A stretch of 64,000 nucleotides of DNA from an uncultured Varibaculum sp. (GTDB lineage: Bacteria; Actinomycetota; Actinomycetes; Actinomycetales; Actinomycetaceae): positions 6,790-70,789 of the forward strand of contig NZ_CABTZZ010000008.1 in the NCBI RefSeq assembly GCF_902489465.1, given 5' to 3'. Positions 33,540 through 42,153 of this stretch are shown piece by piece (position 1 is the stretch's first letter; every line of letters starts with the position of its first letter). A model generated the notes under the pieces. The model was not told where the DNA came from and ran no database searches. It worked only from the letters and a program-made list of their open reading frames with translations. Both the position numbers and the translations under genes were made by a program.

Positions 33540-34423
33540 CTTCCCGCAAATCTTCTTTTTCGCGCCGCTCTAAAGCCACCGAAGTATCAAAAAATACTCG
33601 GGTACGTACTAATCGCCACCCGGCAAGCGCAGGAAAAAAAGCGGTGTCCCGCTCGCGTTCTTCGCAAGTGACTTTAGCTTCCAAAGATCGAGCAGTGGTA
33701 TCCAGCGGGCTGGAGCAGCGGCGCGCAGAAATTGCGCAGATCAAGCGGCGCAAGCGACTGCGCCGGGGCGGTATCGGGGCGCTAATCGTGATAATCATAG
33801 TGGCCTTAGGCTACCTGTTCTGGTTTTCCCCGGTTTTTGCCTATGATCCGGGCAAAACGCGAGTTGTAGGTGCCAGCGAACAAGTTTCCGCGGGACAGGT
33901 CAAAGAAGAACTGTCGACCTATGCGGGAAGACCTTTAATGCGGGTACCTACGGGTCAGGTGGGCGCAACGCTTAAAAAAGACAATCCGTGGATTAAACAG
34001 ATAGAGGTTAACCGGGAGTTTCCCCGGGGGATGGTGGTGTATTTGACGCTGCGAAAACCGGTGGCTAAAACCGCGCAGGGAGCAGTGGTTGATCTAGAAG
34101 GGAAAGTATTTCCAGCTAAGGGATTCGCTGTAGCCAATCTGGTGACGGTAGCTAGTTCTTGCCCCGCCAGCGATAATCGGGATTGTTTGAAATCGGCAGC
34201 CAGCGTGGTGGAATCATTGCCACCGGAAATCAAAAAGAAAACTAAACAGTCACAGGCGGTACGGCCAGAAAATATAGAGCTGCAATTGGTATCGGGGCAA
34301 AAGGTTATTTGGGGTGCCAGTAAAGATAATCAAAAGAAAGCACAGGTGCTGTCGGTGCTTATGCAACGCGGAGGCAGTGTCTATAACGTGACCGATTACG
34401 CTCACCCTACGATAATCGGGTAA
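33536..34423 (+). CDS. ftsQ: Cell-division protein FtsQ (DivIB)
   Basis: A 295-residue bitopic divisome protein. The first ~80 residues are basic and cytoplasmic; a membrane helix (IGALIVIIIVALGYLFWF) is followed by the POTRA domain beginning KTRVVGASEQVSAGQVKEEL and by an FtsQ beta domain (NPWIKQIEVNREFPRGMVV). It binds FtsL/FtsB-type partners. The GTG start overlaps the murC stop (GTGA). It is the last gene of the division cluster; the next gene is leuS, not ftsZ. Confidence 0.9.
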   Translation: MTSRKSSFSRRSKATEVSKNTRVRTNRHPASAGKKAVSRSRSSQVTLASKDRAVVSSGLEQRRAEIAQIKRRKRLRRGGIGALIVIIIVALGYLFWFSPVFAYDPGKTRVVGASEQVSAGQVKEELSTYAGRPLMRVPTGQVGATLKKDNPWIKQIEVNREFPRGMVVYLTLRKPVAKTAQGAVVDLEGKVFPAKGFAVANLVTVASSCPASDNRDCLKSAASVVESLPPEIKKKTKQSQAVRPENIELQLVSGQKVIWGASKDNQKKAQVLSVLMQRGGSVYNVTDYAHPTIIG

Positions 34424-34566
34424 GGATTGCTGCGCAGTAACGGGAAAGCAAGTTCACCAGTGGTAAATAGAGTTTTTGCTACCGATTCTATGGTCTTAGC
34501 GTAAAAATCGGTCAGCGCCCACTATGGGGTAGGCTTTGAGGGAGAAATGAAGGGAGAAAATAGTCC

Positions 34567-37464
34567 ATGAGCAAGAGCGCTAGCGATATACCGGCATATC
34601 GATACACCGCCCAGATGGCAGGGCAAATCGAGGAAAAATGGCAAAAACACTGGTTAGACCACGGCACTTTCAATGCCGATAACCCAGTGGGTTCCCTAGC
34701 CGGTCCCCTGGCAGACAAGGATCCTTTCTTCGTAATGGATATGTTCCCTTATCCATCAGGCAAAGGCCTGCATGTGGGACACCCGCTAGGCTATATCTCC
34801 ACCGATGTCACGGGACGGTTCCAGCGGATGCAAGGGAAAAACGTCCTCTACACCATGGGGTATGACGCGTTTGGTTTGCCCGCGGAGCAGTACGCGGTAA
34901 CTACCGGGCAACATCCGCGCAAGACTACCCGCGAGAATATCGCGACTATGCATCGCCAGTTGGCGCGCATTGGGCTCTCCCATGATCAACGACGCTCTTT
35001 CGCTACTATTGATCAGGATTATTACCGCTGGACACAGTGGATTTTCCTACAGATTTTCAACTCTTGGTACGACGTGGAGGCTACCCGCCCAGATGGAGGC
35101 AAAGGCGCGGCTCGTCCTATTAAAGAGCTAATTGAAAAGTTTGCCAGCGGGGAAAAACCGCTGCCGCGCGGTAAGCAATGGAAAGACCTCAGCGCCAAGC
35201 AGCGCGAGGATATCCTCGAGGATTACCGCCTGGCATACCTTTCTTACGCACCTGTTAACTGGTGTCCAGGTCTGGGGACGGTGTTAGCGGACGAGGAAGT
35301 AACCTCCGAGGGACGTTCTGAACGCGGTAACTTCCCAGTGTTCCGTTCACATCTGCGGCAATGGATGATGCGGATTACTGCCTATGGCGACCGTCTGATT
35401 CAAGATCTGGCCACTTTGGATTGGCCGGAAAAAGTGCGCACAATGCAGGAAAACTGGATTGGCCGCTCCCAAGGCGCGACGGTAACTTTCCAGGTAGATA
35501 CGGAAAAACTGCAGGTCTATACCACCCGTCCCGATACCTTGTTTGGAGCCACCTTCATGGTGGTAGCTCCCGAGCACCCAATTCTTTCCGGTTTGGCACA
35601 AAGTGAACTTCCCACGGGCGCACTCCCAATTCCCGCCCAGTGGCCTGCAGATACTCGCAAGGCTTGGACGGGCGGATATGAAAATCCGCAGCAGGCAGTA
35701 CGCGCCTACCAACAACAGGCAGCTGCCCGCAGCGAGCGCGAACGCGGCGAAGATGCCCACGAGAAGACCGGGGTATTTACCGGTTTGTTTGCTACTAACC
35801 CGGTCAATAATCGTCCGATTCCGATTTTCACCGCCGACTACGTGATGATGGGCTACGGTACTGGCGCGATTATGGCAGTTCCGGCTCATGATCAGCGTGA
35901 CTGGGATTTTGCGAAGAAGTTTGACCTGGACATTATTTACACGATTACTCCCGCGCCAGATGCAGATAAAGATGCTGCTTGGATCGGGGATGGGGTGATC
36001 CAGAATTCGGCTAATGACCAGATTAGCCTTAACGGATTAGGTAAAACGGAAGCAATTAAGAAAATTACTTCCTGGCTAGAAACTGCCGGATTGGGGGAAG
36101 CTGCCACCACTTATCGGCTGCGTGATTGGCTATTCTCCCGTCAGCGCTACTGGGGAGAGCCTTTCCCTGTGGTTTATGACGAGGACGGCGTGGTGCACGC
36201 CCTTCCGGAATCCATGCTGCCCCTGGACTTGCCGGAGGTAGATAATTTCTCTCCACGCACTTTTGCGCCTGACGATGCGGATTCGCAGCCGGAAGCTCCT
36301 CTGGGGCGCGCCACCGACTGGGTAAAAGTGGAACTGGATTTGGGGCAGGGCAAACAAACCTATTATCGGGACACTAACGTGATGCCTAACTGGGCGGGTT
36401 CTTGCTGCTACGAGCTACGCTACCTCGATCCAGGGGAGAAGGATTTCCTGGCTAAGGCGGAAAATGAGCGTTACTGGATGGGACCGCGCGAGGGCGCATC
36501 CTCGGGAGGTACCGATCTATATGTAGGCGGTGTAGAACACGCGGTTCTTCATCTGCTTTATGCGCGTTTTTGGCACAAAGTTCTTTACGATTTGGGTCAT
36601 CTTTCTAGCAGTGAACCTTTCCATAAGCTGTTTAACCAAGGCTATATCCAGGCTTATGCCTATACAGACAAGCGGGGGGCGTACGTTCCCGCTGCCGAAG
36701 TAGCAGGTGATGAAGCCAGTGGTTTCAGCTACGAGGGACAGCCGGTGAAACGCGAATACGGCAAGATGGGTAAATCCTTGAAGAATATCGTTACTCCCGA
36801 CGATATTTGCGACGAATACGGGGCGGACACTTTCCGGGTCTATGAAATGTCGATGGGGCCGCTGGATATGTCGCGGCCTTGGGAAACTCGGGCAGTGGTC
36901 GGTTCCCAGCGTTTCTTACAGCGACTATGGCGCAATGTGGTTGATGAGAACACTGGAGAGGTAACCGTTAGCGAGGACGCGCCCGATTTGGAAACCCAAC
37001 GTGCCCTGGCCAAGGCGATTGCGGCGGTAACCGAAGACTACCGGGAAATGCGTCTTAACCTGGTGGTTTCGGATCTGATCGTGCTCAATAATCACTTGAC
37101 TGGGCTGAAAGCGGTTCCTCGGGAAGCCGTAGAGGCATTGGTGCTAATGATTTCTCCGCTGGCTCCCCATATTGCCGAAGAACTTTGGAATCGGCTGGGG
37201 CACTCTTCCTCGTTGGCACGTGAACCTTTCCCGGTAGTAACCGATGAATCTCTACTGGTAGAAGAGGAAATCACGGCGGTGGTACAGATTAACGGCAAGG
37301 TGAAGTACCGCTTGCAAGTACCGCAATCTATATCAGGCGAGGAGCTAGAAAAACAGGCACTGGAAACCGAAGTGGTGCAGCGCACCCTTGCAGGAAGCGA
37401 ACCTTTGAAGGTGATAGTGCGAGAACCAAAATTGGTGAACGTAGTAATAAGGAAAAAGAAATAA
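34567..37464 (+). CDS. leuS: Leucyl-tRNA synthetase
   Basis: A 965-residue class I synthetase. The HIGH motif is HVGH in FPYPSGKGLHVGHPLGY (about residues 60-76), the KMSKS loop reads KMGKS in YGKMGKSLKNIVTPD (about residue 735), and an editing (CP1) domain lies between (YTTRPDTLFGATFMVVAPEH; GTGAIMAVPAHDQRD, the threonine-rich and Asp-containing parts). The length and KMGKS form fit actinobacterial LeuRS. The 143-bp upstream gap holds no T-box or other riboswitch that can be recognised. AAGGGAGAA lies about 13 nt before the ATG. Confidence 0.96.
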   Translation: MSKSASDIPAYRYTAQMAGQIEEKWQKHWLDHGTFNADNPVGSLAGPLADKDPFFVMDMFPYPSGKGLHVGHPLGYISTDVTGRFQRMQGKNVLYTMGYDAFGLPAEQYAVTTGQHPRKTTRENIATMHRQLARIGLSHDQRRSFATIDQDYYRWTQWIFLQIFNSWYDVEATRPDGGKGAARPIKELIEKFASGEKPLPRGKQWKDLSAKQREDILEDYRLAYLSYAPVNWCPGLGTVLADEEVTSEGRSERGNFPVFRSHLRQWMMRITAYGDRLIQDLATLDWPEKVRTMQENWIGRSQGATVTFQVDTEKLQVYTTRPDTLFGATFMVVAPEHPILSGLAQSELPTGALPIPAQWPADTRKAWTGGYENPQQAVRAYQQQAAARSERERGEDAHEKTGVFTGLFATNPVNNRPIPIFTADYVMMGYGTGAIMAVPAHDQRDWDFAKKFDLDIIYTITPAPDADKDAAWIGDGVIQNSANDQISLNGLGKTEAIKKITSWLETAGLGEAATTYRLRDWLFSRQRYWGEPFPVVYDEDGVVHALPESMLPLDLPEVDNFSPRTFAPDDADSQPEAPLGRATDWVKVELDLGQGKQTYYRDTNVMPNWAGSCCYELRYLDPGEKDFLAKAENERYWMGPREGASSGGTDLYVGGVEHAVLHLLYARFWHKVLYDLGHLSSSEPFHKLFNQGYIQAYAYTDKRGAYVPAAEVAGDEASGFSYEGQPVKREYGKMGKSLKNIVTPDDICDEYGADTFRVYEMSMGPLDMSRPWETRAVVGSQRFLQRLWRNVVDENTGEVTVSEDAPDLETQRALAKAIAAVTEDYREMRLNLVVSDLIVLNNHLTGLKAVPREAVEALVLMISPLAPHIAEELWNRLGHSSSLAREPFPVVTDESLLVEEEITAVVQINGKVKYRLQVPQSISGEELEKQALETEVVQRTLAGSEPLKVIVREPKLVNVVIRKKK

Positions 37465-37509
37465 ATAGAAATAAGTGCCCTGAATAATCTGCGTGAGCTA
37501 TAGACTAAT

Positions 37510-37534
37510 AGGTAAGGGCTCTTTGGTATTACCT
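37510..37534 (+). terminator. Possible weak terminator after leuS
   Basis: AGGTAA (37510-37515) pairs with TTACCT (37529-37534) over a 13-nt loop and is followed by TGTTTTAATTTTA. The stem is short, and the T-run merges into the ribosome site of the next gene, so it may be only a partial stop. Confidence 0.4.
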
Positions 37535-37557
37535 TGTTTTAATTTTAAGGAGCAAAC

Positions 37558-38565
37558 TTGAGTTTCGAAACCTGGACGCTGAAAGCGGGCGAAGACTCGG
37601 TATCAATCGCCAAAATCGGGGCAACTGTCCTGGATTGGCAGGTAGAAGACCATTTTCAAGACATTTCCGATTTTCCTTTGCCTCCCGATGGTGCTTACCC
37701 TCTAAAGCAGCGTAAGGTACACGTACTAGACGGGTATCGTGACGCGCAAGAGGCGCGGGAAATGAATGGTTTCCGGAATGCGGTTATGGCTCCTTGGTCA
37801 AATCGTTTACGTGATGGCAAATATAGTTTCCAAGGACGCGAGTATGATTTCGCAGGGAAAACCGTGGGCGGTTCGCTGGCGTTACATGGTTTGGTTGCAG
37901 ATCAACCTTTTGAGTTAGTTGAGGCGGGGGAAGACTTCCTGCGAGCAAAGGTTCAAGTCCCAAAGCTCGAAGCCTATCCCTTTGAAGTGGAAGTGGAAGT
38001 TGCCTATCGGATATGCGCTGATCCCCATCGACTCTCCCTAGATATAATGGCCAGAAATAATGGTGAGGCAGACGCGCCGATTACCTTGGGGTGGCATCCC
38101 TACCTGGTGTGTCAAGCAGGCAGCGCGGAAACTACTAAAATCACGGTGCCTTCCCAAGTTCGTATCCAAACTGATAAGAATCTGATTCCTAAACCGGGAA
38201 TAAAAGGATTTTCCACCCAAGCTTATCCAGTTACTTTGGTGCACCGCCGCGACATTGACTGGGGAATGACTTCCCTAGTGGCTGAAGATGGGGTGGCTAC
38301 CGCCTTAGTTGACCATGTGGATGGTTCTCAAACTGCCGTAGAGTTGATTGGGGCTCGCCAGGGGCTGGGCTTAGGATCTTTCCAGATCTATACCGGTCAG
38401 GATTTGGCATATCGGCGGGGCATCGCGGTAGCGGTAGAACCTCTGTTAGCGATGACGGATGCTTTTAACCGTCCAGAATGCGAAGGCGTAATTACGGTGG
38501 CACCGGGACAAGTGCAAGAGTTTCACGCTGCCCTGGAGCATCGCAGTCCCCTTAACCGGCAGTAG
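37558..38565 (+). CDS. Aldose 1-epimerase (galactose mutarotase-like)
   Basis: A 335-residue cytosolic sugar mutarotase. The family residues are present: His110 in LALHGLVADQ, His180 in LGWHPYLVCQ and the catalytic base candidate Glu294 in VAVEPLLAMTDAFN. NxxxR substrate-site pattern appears in APWSNRLRDGKY. It interconverts alpha and beta anomers of galactose or glucose, which is useful with the beta-galactosidase and GH101 encoded downstream. The start codon is TTG at 37558, preceded by AAGGAGC 6 nt upstream; no ATG or GTG fits the N-terminal homology as well. The specific sugar is not determined. Confidence 0.85.
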   Translation: MSFETWTLKAGEDSVSIAKIGATVLDWQVEDHFQDISDFPLPPDGAYPLKQRKVHVLDGYRDAQEAREMNGFRNAVMAPWSNRLRDGKYSFQGREYDFAGKTVGGSLALHGLVADQPFELVEAGEDFLRAKVQVPKLEAYPFEVEVEVAYRICADPHRLSLDIMARNNGEADAPITLGWHPYLVCQAGSAETTKITVPSQVRIQTDKNLIPKPGIKGFSTQAYPVTLVHRRDIDWGMTSLVAEDGVATALVDHVDGSQTAVELIGARQGLGLGSFQIYTGQDLAYRRGIAVAVEPLLAMTDAFNRPECEGVITVAPGQVQEFHAALEHRSPLNRQ

Positions 38566-38588
38566 ACTCTCACTTAAGTAGTTTTCTT

Positions 38589-38620
38589 GGTGGCGAATCC
38601 TTAGCCCGGATTTAGCCACC
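38589..38620 (+). terminator. Hairpin after aldose 1-epimerase gene
   Basis: GGTGGC (38589-38594) pairs with GCCACC (38615-38620), and AATCC (38596-38600) with GGATT (38608-38612), over a 7-nt loop. It is strong but has no T-run behind it on the plus strand; the function as a terminator is uncertain. Confidence 0.45.
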
Positions 38621-38715
38621 GGTGTCGCTGACCTCGATAAGGATTGCGCAAACCGAGCCCCGCTGAAAGCTTAGTCTCATTTTCAAAGAAAGATTCGTTC
38701 CTGAGTATTTCCTTT

Positions 38716-38724
38716 TGTTAAACT
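38716..38724 (+). promoter_or_regulatory. Extended -10 promoter element before the fucosidase gene
   Basis: TGTTAAACT is identical to the element at 5084-5092 and differs by one base from 53407-53415. It predicts a transcript start near 38731 and would make the glycosidase locus independent of leuS and the epimerase gene. Confidence 0.5.
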
Positions 38725-38767
38725 GACAGCACCCTTGGAACTAAAAGGGTATGTCCCCCGGGCAGTA

Positions 38768-41700
38768 ATGTCGCTGTCCTTTGATCAGTACTCAGAAAGA
38801 CACGAAGAAGTGAAGAAAAGTTTAAAACGTTTGCTGCGTTCTTGTGCCGTTTTCCTATTTTCTGCCTCGTTATCTATAGGGGCTCTGGGGAGTATTTCCC
38901 TAGCTCACGCTGCGGACACGGATTTATTAAATGTTGCATTCGGGGGATCTTTAGAGAGCGGAGGGTTGACCACCCAGGCGGATGAAATCCTCAAAGGAGC
39001 AGTGACCCGCAAAGATGGGGGAGAAACTCAAGAAACCGGCAAGATTGTTTTAGCTGGGGGTAACCAGGGTCTTTTCTATACCAGTGCTCGCACTTCGGGC
39101 ACGGGTACGGTGTTTTTTACTCTAGGCGAGGGGGTTGCTACTAACGGCTTTACCGCTGAGGTGAAATATACTCCGCAGGCGAACCAAAATAATCTTGCTA
39201 CTATTTTTTCTGCCGGCGGCAACCTTTTTGTGCGGTATGTTGATGCCGGTCACTTGGAATATGGTCTGTCGTATCAACAAGGAGGACGTTGGACAGACAC
39301 CAAACAAACTATTTTGGCTCCACCAGCTGGGAAAGAACATGCGCTATCGGTGACTGTTTGGCCTAAAAACGGGGGCACCGCGGTAAGGGTTGCCGTAGAC
39401 GGAAACGAGTATCCAGAGATTGTAAGCCCTGCGCCGGCGGCGGTTTCAAACGGTTTAGAGTCAAAGTTCGGGTTCGGGGCGGAAGTGCATACGGCTCCCA
39501 ATGCCCAAAATAGAGGGCTGAAAGGTAGTTTGCAGGCGTTACGTTTTACCCCAGCAAATAGTTACAATTACCAGGACGGATTTGAATTTCAGCCCGCCGA
39601 AAGTCAGGAGGGAAATCCCGATGACGTTCCCTGTGCCGCCTGGGAAGAAATCGAACCAGCAACTCAAATTGCGGTAAGTCCCGCTGACTGTCGCGAACAT
39701 ATTTTGAAAAAAGCATCCTTAGTCAGGCCTACTAAGGAGCAGTTACGCTGGCAAGAACAAGAATTAACGGCGTTTATTCATTACGGGGTTAACACTTTCT
39801 ACAATCAAGGTTGGGGGCATGGTACCGAAGATCCTCAGCGTTTCGCGCCCACGGATTTAGATGTTGACCAATGGGTAAAGAATCTGGCAGAGGCAGGTTT
39901 TGGGACAGTCATTTTAACTGTCAAGCACCATGATGGATTCTTGCTATACGATTCGCGCTACACTGATCACGATATCGGCTCTTCGGCAGTACCAAACGCC
40001 GATATTCCCCGAGATGTAGCCAAGGCCGCGAAAAAATATGGGATGCGGGTAGGATTCTATCTGTCACCTGCTGATTCGAGTGCAGAAATTAAGGGGCTCT
40101 TTGGAAACGGATCGGCAAAAACCGAGCGCACGATTCCCACCCTAATAGACGGGGATGACCGTTCTGGAAAAATAGATAAGTTCTATAAATACCCGGCAAC
40201 TGATTATGGGGAGTATTTCCTGAATCAACTCTACGAAGTGTTGACTCAATATGGCGACGTTGACGAAGTTTGGTTTGATGGCGCTGCCGGTAACACCGAT
40301 AAACATGAGCTTTTTGATTATTCTGCCTACTACGATTTGATTCGCCAATTGCAGCCGAATGCGGTTATCGCTGTGGGCGGCCCCGACGTACGTTGGATCG
40401 GTAATGAGGAGGGTCGCGGACGCGCAAATGAGCCCTCAGTTATTCCGGTCAAACAGCTTGAGTCCGGGAAAATTGATATTAGCGGACAAGCGGGGCACTT
40501 TAACCAAAACTTGGGCAGCGATGATCAAATAGTTAATGCGGTTCGCAGCGGGGGAGCGCAATATCTACGCTGGTGGCCAGCAGAAGCAGATATGAAGCTT
40601 ACCAGGGATTGGTTCTGGCAGATTGATGCGGATGAAGATAATTCAACCGTTAAATCTGGCACAGCGTTATGGAACAAATACCTAGAAAACGTGGCTCGTA
40701 ACTCGGTAATGCTTTTGAATGTACCTCCGAATAAGACTGGGAAATTTTCCGCTAACGAGATAAAAGCTTTACAAGATTTTGCGGTTGAACGGCGAAAGGC
40801 TTTCGCACTCGACCATGCTTTAGGGCGACCGGTTAACGTAGGCGGGGAAAACACTAGGGTTTACACCGATAATAATCTGCGCACGGGTGGACAAGCTTTC
40901 ACTGGGGAAACCAGCTTTGAGGTTGATTTAGGAGCAGAAAAAACTGTTAACTATGTTTCCTTGGCGGAAGATACTTTAAATCACGGCCAAAACATTCAAA
41001 GTTTTGTGATTGAGAAAGAAACTGCTGACGGATGGCAGCCGGTGAAGATCAACCGTAATTCCGCTACCGGCACTGTGGGGGTTCGCCGGATTGTGCAACT
41101 GGCTGCGCCTGAGACGGCACAAAAATTCCGGGTTCGGGTAACGGACAATCGCGGACCATTTGCTCTTTCAGATTTGCGGCTTTTTGGAAGTGCAAATCAA
41201 GATCCGGAAGTGCAACTGGATTATTATATCGATCCTGCCGCTAAGGAAGCCGGACTAGGTACTTTAGCTAGTCCCTTTAACTCCTTAGAACAGTTAAGAG
41301 GATTGCGTTTACCTAAAGGCGCGAAAATTCATTTGAAGTCAGGTGCCGTCTTCGGGCAATCGGATCTACGCTATTACGGTTTTGGCACGGAAGAAGAGCC
41401 CATAATAGTGGATGTTTATGGAGGCAATCAGCTTCCTAAAGTAGGTGAAGGAACCGCTTGGGACGAGTTCGCTCCTAAGATACCAGCTGGCTGGCAGCTC
41501 AATCTACCTAAGCCACAAAAACCGGATGCCAAAATTGCGGCTAGTGGGTGGCAAGATGTTCCGGATAGTAGCGATTGCGAACAAGGAACAGTCAGTCAGT
41601 CCCGCACCGTCACCACCACTGATTACCGTTGGGATACCACTAAATGGATTCTCGATGACGCAAATGCTGTGGAAAAGACCGAGACCAGATTGCGAGAGAT

Positions 41701-42025
41701 GACCGCAGCCGAAAAGAGCGCCTGCCCCGGAAATAAACCGGGAGAAAGCGGCGGAGAATCAGACAAACCAGGAACGAATCCTCCTGGAGAAAAACCAGGA
41801 ACAGCAAGCAAACCGGGGACAACCGCCCCGTCTGGGGTGACGAATACGTCCAATAGCAAACAAAAATCCAATGCTCAGCAAAAAGAGGCGAATCAGCAGG
41901 TACGGAATCCGGATTTGGTAAATACCGGGACTTCCGCGGGCGAATTATTGCTATTAACTCTGCTAGGGATGCCTTTGGGGCTAACTTTGGTTCTGGTGAA
42001 CAACTTCCGCTCTAAGCAGCGTTGA
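38768..42025 (+). CDS. Secreted, sortase-type multidomain alpha-L-fucosidase (GH29)
   Basis: About 1085 residues. Signal peptide: basic stretch KKSLKRLLRS, hydrophobic core and AHA-AD cleavage near residue 48. A concanavalin-like (LamG-type) N-domain spans about 50-275. The GH29 barrel (about 317-675) starts with LRWQEQELTAFIHYG and has the nucleophile Asp504 in EVWFDGAAG; the WFDGA form fits the alpha-1,3/1,4-fucosidase branch. An F5/8 C-like domain (680-811), a remnant that looks like the cap of a beta-helix (about 817-905), a Cys-bearing module (about 927-986), a Pro/Gly/Lys-rich linker and a sorting tail LVNTG(1050)-hydrophobic helix-RSKQR follow. The ATG at 38768 is used; TTG 38735 and GTG 38810 in the same frame are alternatives, and GTG would give the shortest signal peptide. 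It would remove fucose caps from host glycans. Confidence 0.88.
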   Translation: MSLSFDQYSERHEEVKKSLKRLLRSCAVFLFSASLSIGALGSISLAHAADTDLLNVAFGGSLESGGLTTQADEILKGAVTRKDGGETQETGKIVLAGGNQGLFYTSARTSGTGTVFFTLGEGVATNGFTAEVKYTPQANQNNLATIFSAGGNLFVRYVDAGHLEYGLSYQQGGRWTDTKQTILAPPAGKEHALSVTVWPKNGGTAVRVAVDGNEYPEIVSPAPAAVSNGLESKFGFGAEVHTAPNAQNRGLKGSLQALRFTPANSYNYQDGFEFQPAESQEGNPDDVPCAAWEEIEPATQIAVSPADCREHILKKASLVRPTKEQLRWQEQELTAFIHYGVNTFYNQGWGHGTEDPQRFAPTDLDVDQWVKNLAEAGFGTVILTVKHHDGFLLYDSRYTDHDIGSSAVPNADIPRDVAKAAKKYGMRVGFYLSPADSSAEIKGLFGNGSAKTERTIPTLIDGDDRSGKIDKFYKYPATDYGEYFLNQLYEVLTQYGDVDEVWFDGAAGNTDKHELFDYSAYYDLIRQLQPNAVIAVGGPDVRWIGNEEGRGRANEPSVIPVKQLESGKIDISGQAGHFNQNLGSDDQIVNAVRSGGAQYLRWWPAEADMKLTRDWFWQIDADEDNSTVKSGTALWNKYLENVARNSVMLLNVPPNKTGKFSANEIKALQDFAVERRKAFALDHALGRPVNVGGENTRVYTDNNLRTGGQAFTGETSFEVDLGAEKTVNYVSLAEDTLNHGQNIQSFVIEKETADGWQPVKINRNSATGTVGVRRIVQLAAPETAQKFRVRVTDNRGPFALSDLRLFGSANQDPEVQLDYYIDPAAKEAGLGTLASPFNSLEQLRGLRLPKGAKIHLKSGAVFGQSDLRYYGFGTEEEPIIVDVYGGNQLPKVGEGTAWDEFAPKIPAGWQLNLPKPQKPDAKIAASGWQDVPDSSDCEQGTVSQSRTVTTTDYRWDTTKWILDDANAVEKTETRLREMTAAEKSACPGNKPGESGGESDKPGTNPPGEKPGTASKPGTTAPSGVTNTSNSKQKSNAQQKEANQQVRNPDLVNTGTSAGELLLLTLLGMPLGLTLVLVNNFRSKQR

Positions 42026-42050
42026 TGGTGCCTAGAGCGGCAAAAATAAC

Positions 42051-42086
42051 AGGTACTTTTGGGGGGATACTTCCCCTAAAGTACCT
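42051..42086 (+). terminator. Strong hairpin between fucosidase and hexosaminidase genes
   Basis: AGGTACTTTTGGGGGG (42051-42066) pairs with TTCCCCTAAAGTACCT (42071-42086) with one mismatch and a G-T pair over a 4-nt loop. A modest T content follows (CCTTAAATAGGTTT). It may end or reduce readthrough from the fucosidase gene. Confidence 0.6.
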
Positions 42087-42153
42087 CCTTAAATAGGTTT
42101 GATTGGGCAGTGGTAGCGCGATTGTGGGATTGCGAAACAGGAAGGTGCAGGAA

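Noticed and set aside
34424..34566. T-box or leader attenuator before leuS.
   Set aside because: No T-box consensus (TGGNACC-like bulge), no specifier loop and no terminator/antiterminator pair could be found.
42103..42153. Longer GH20 enzyme starting at ATG 42103.
   Set aside because: It puts 17 non-secretory residues before a normal signal peptide; ATG 42154 has its own GGAAGG site.
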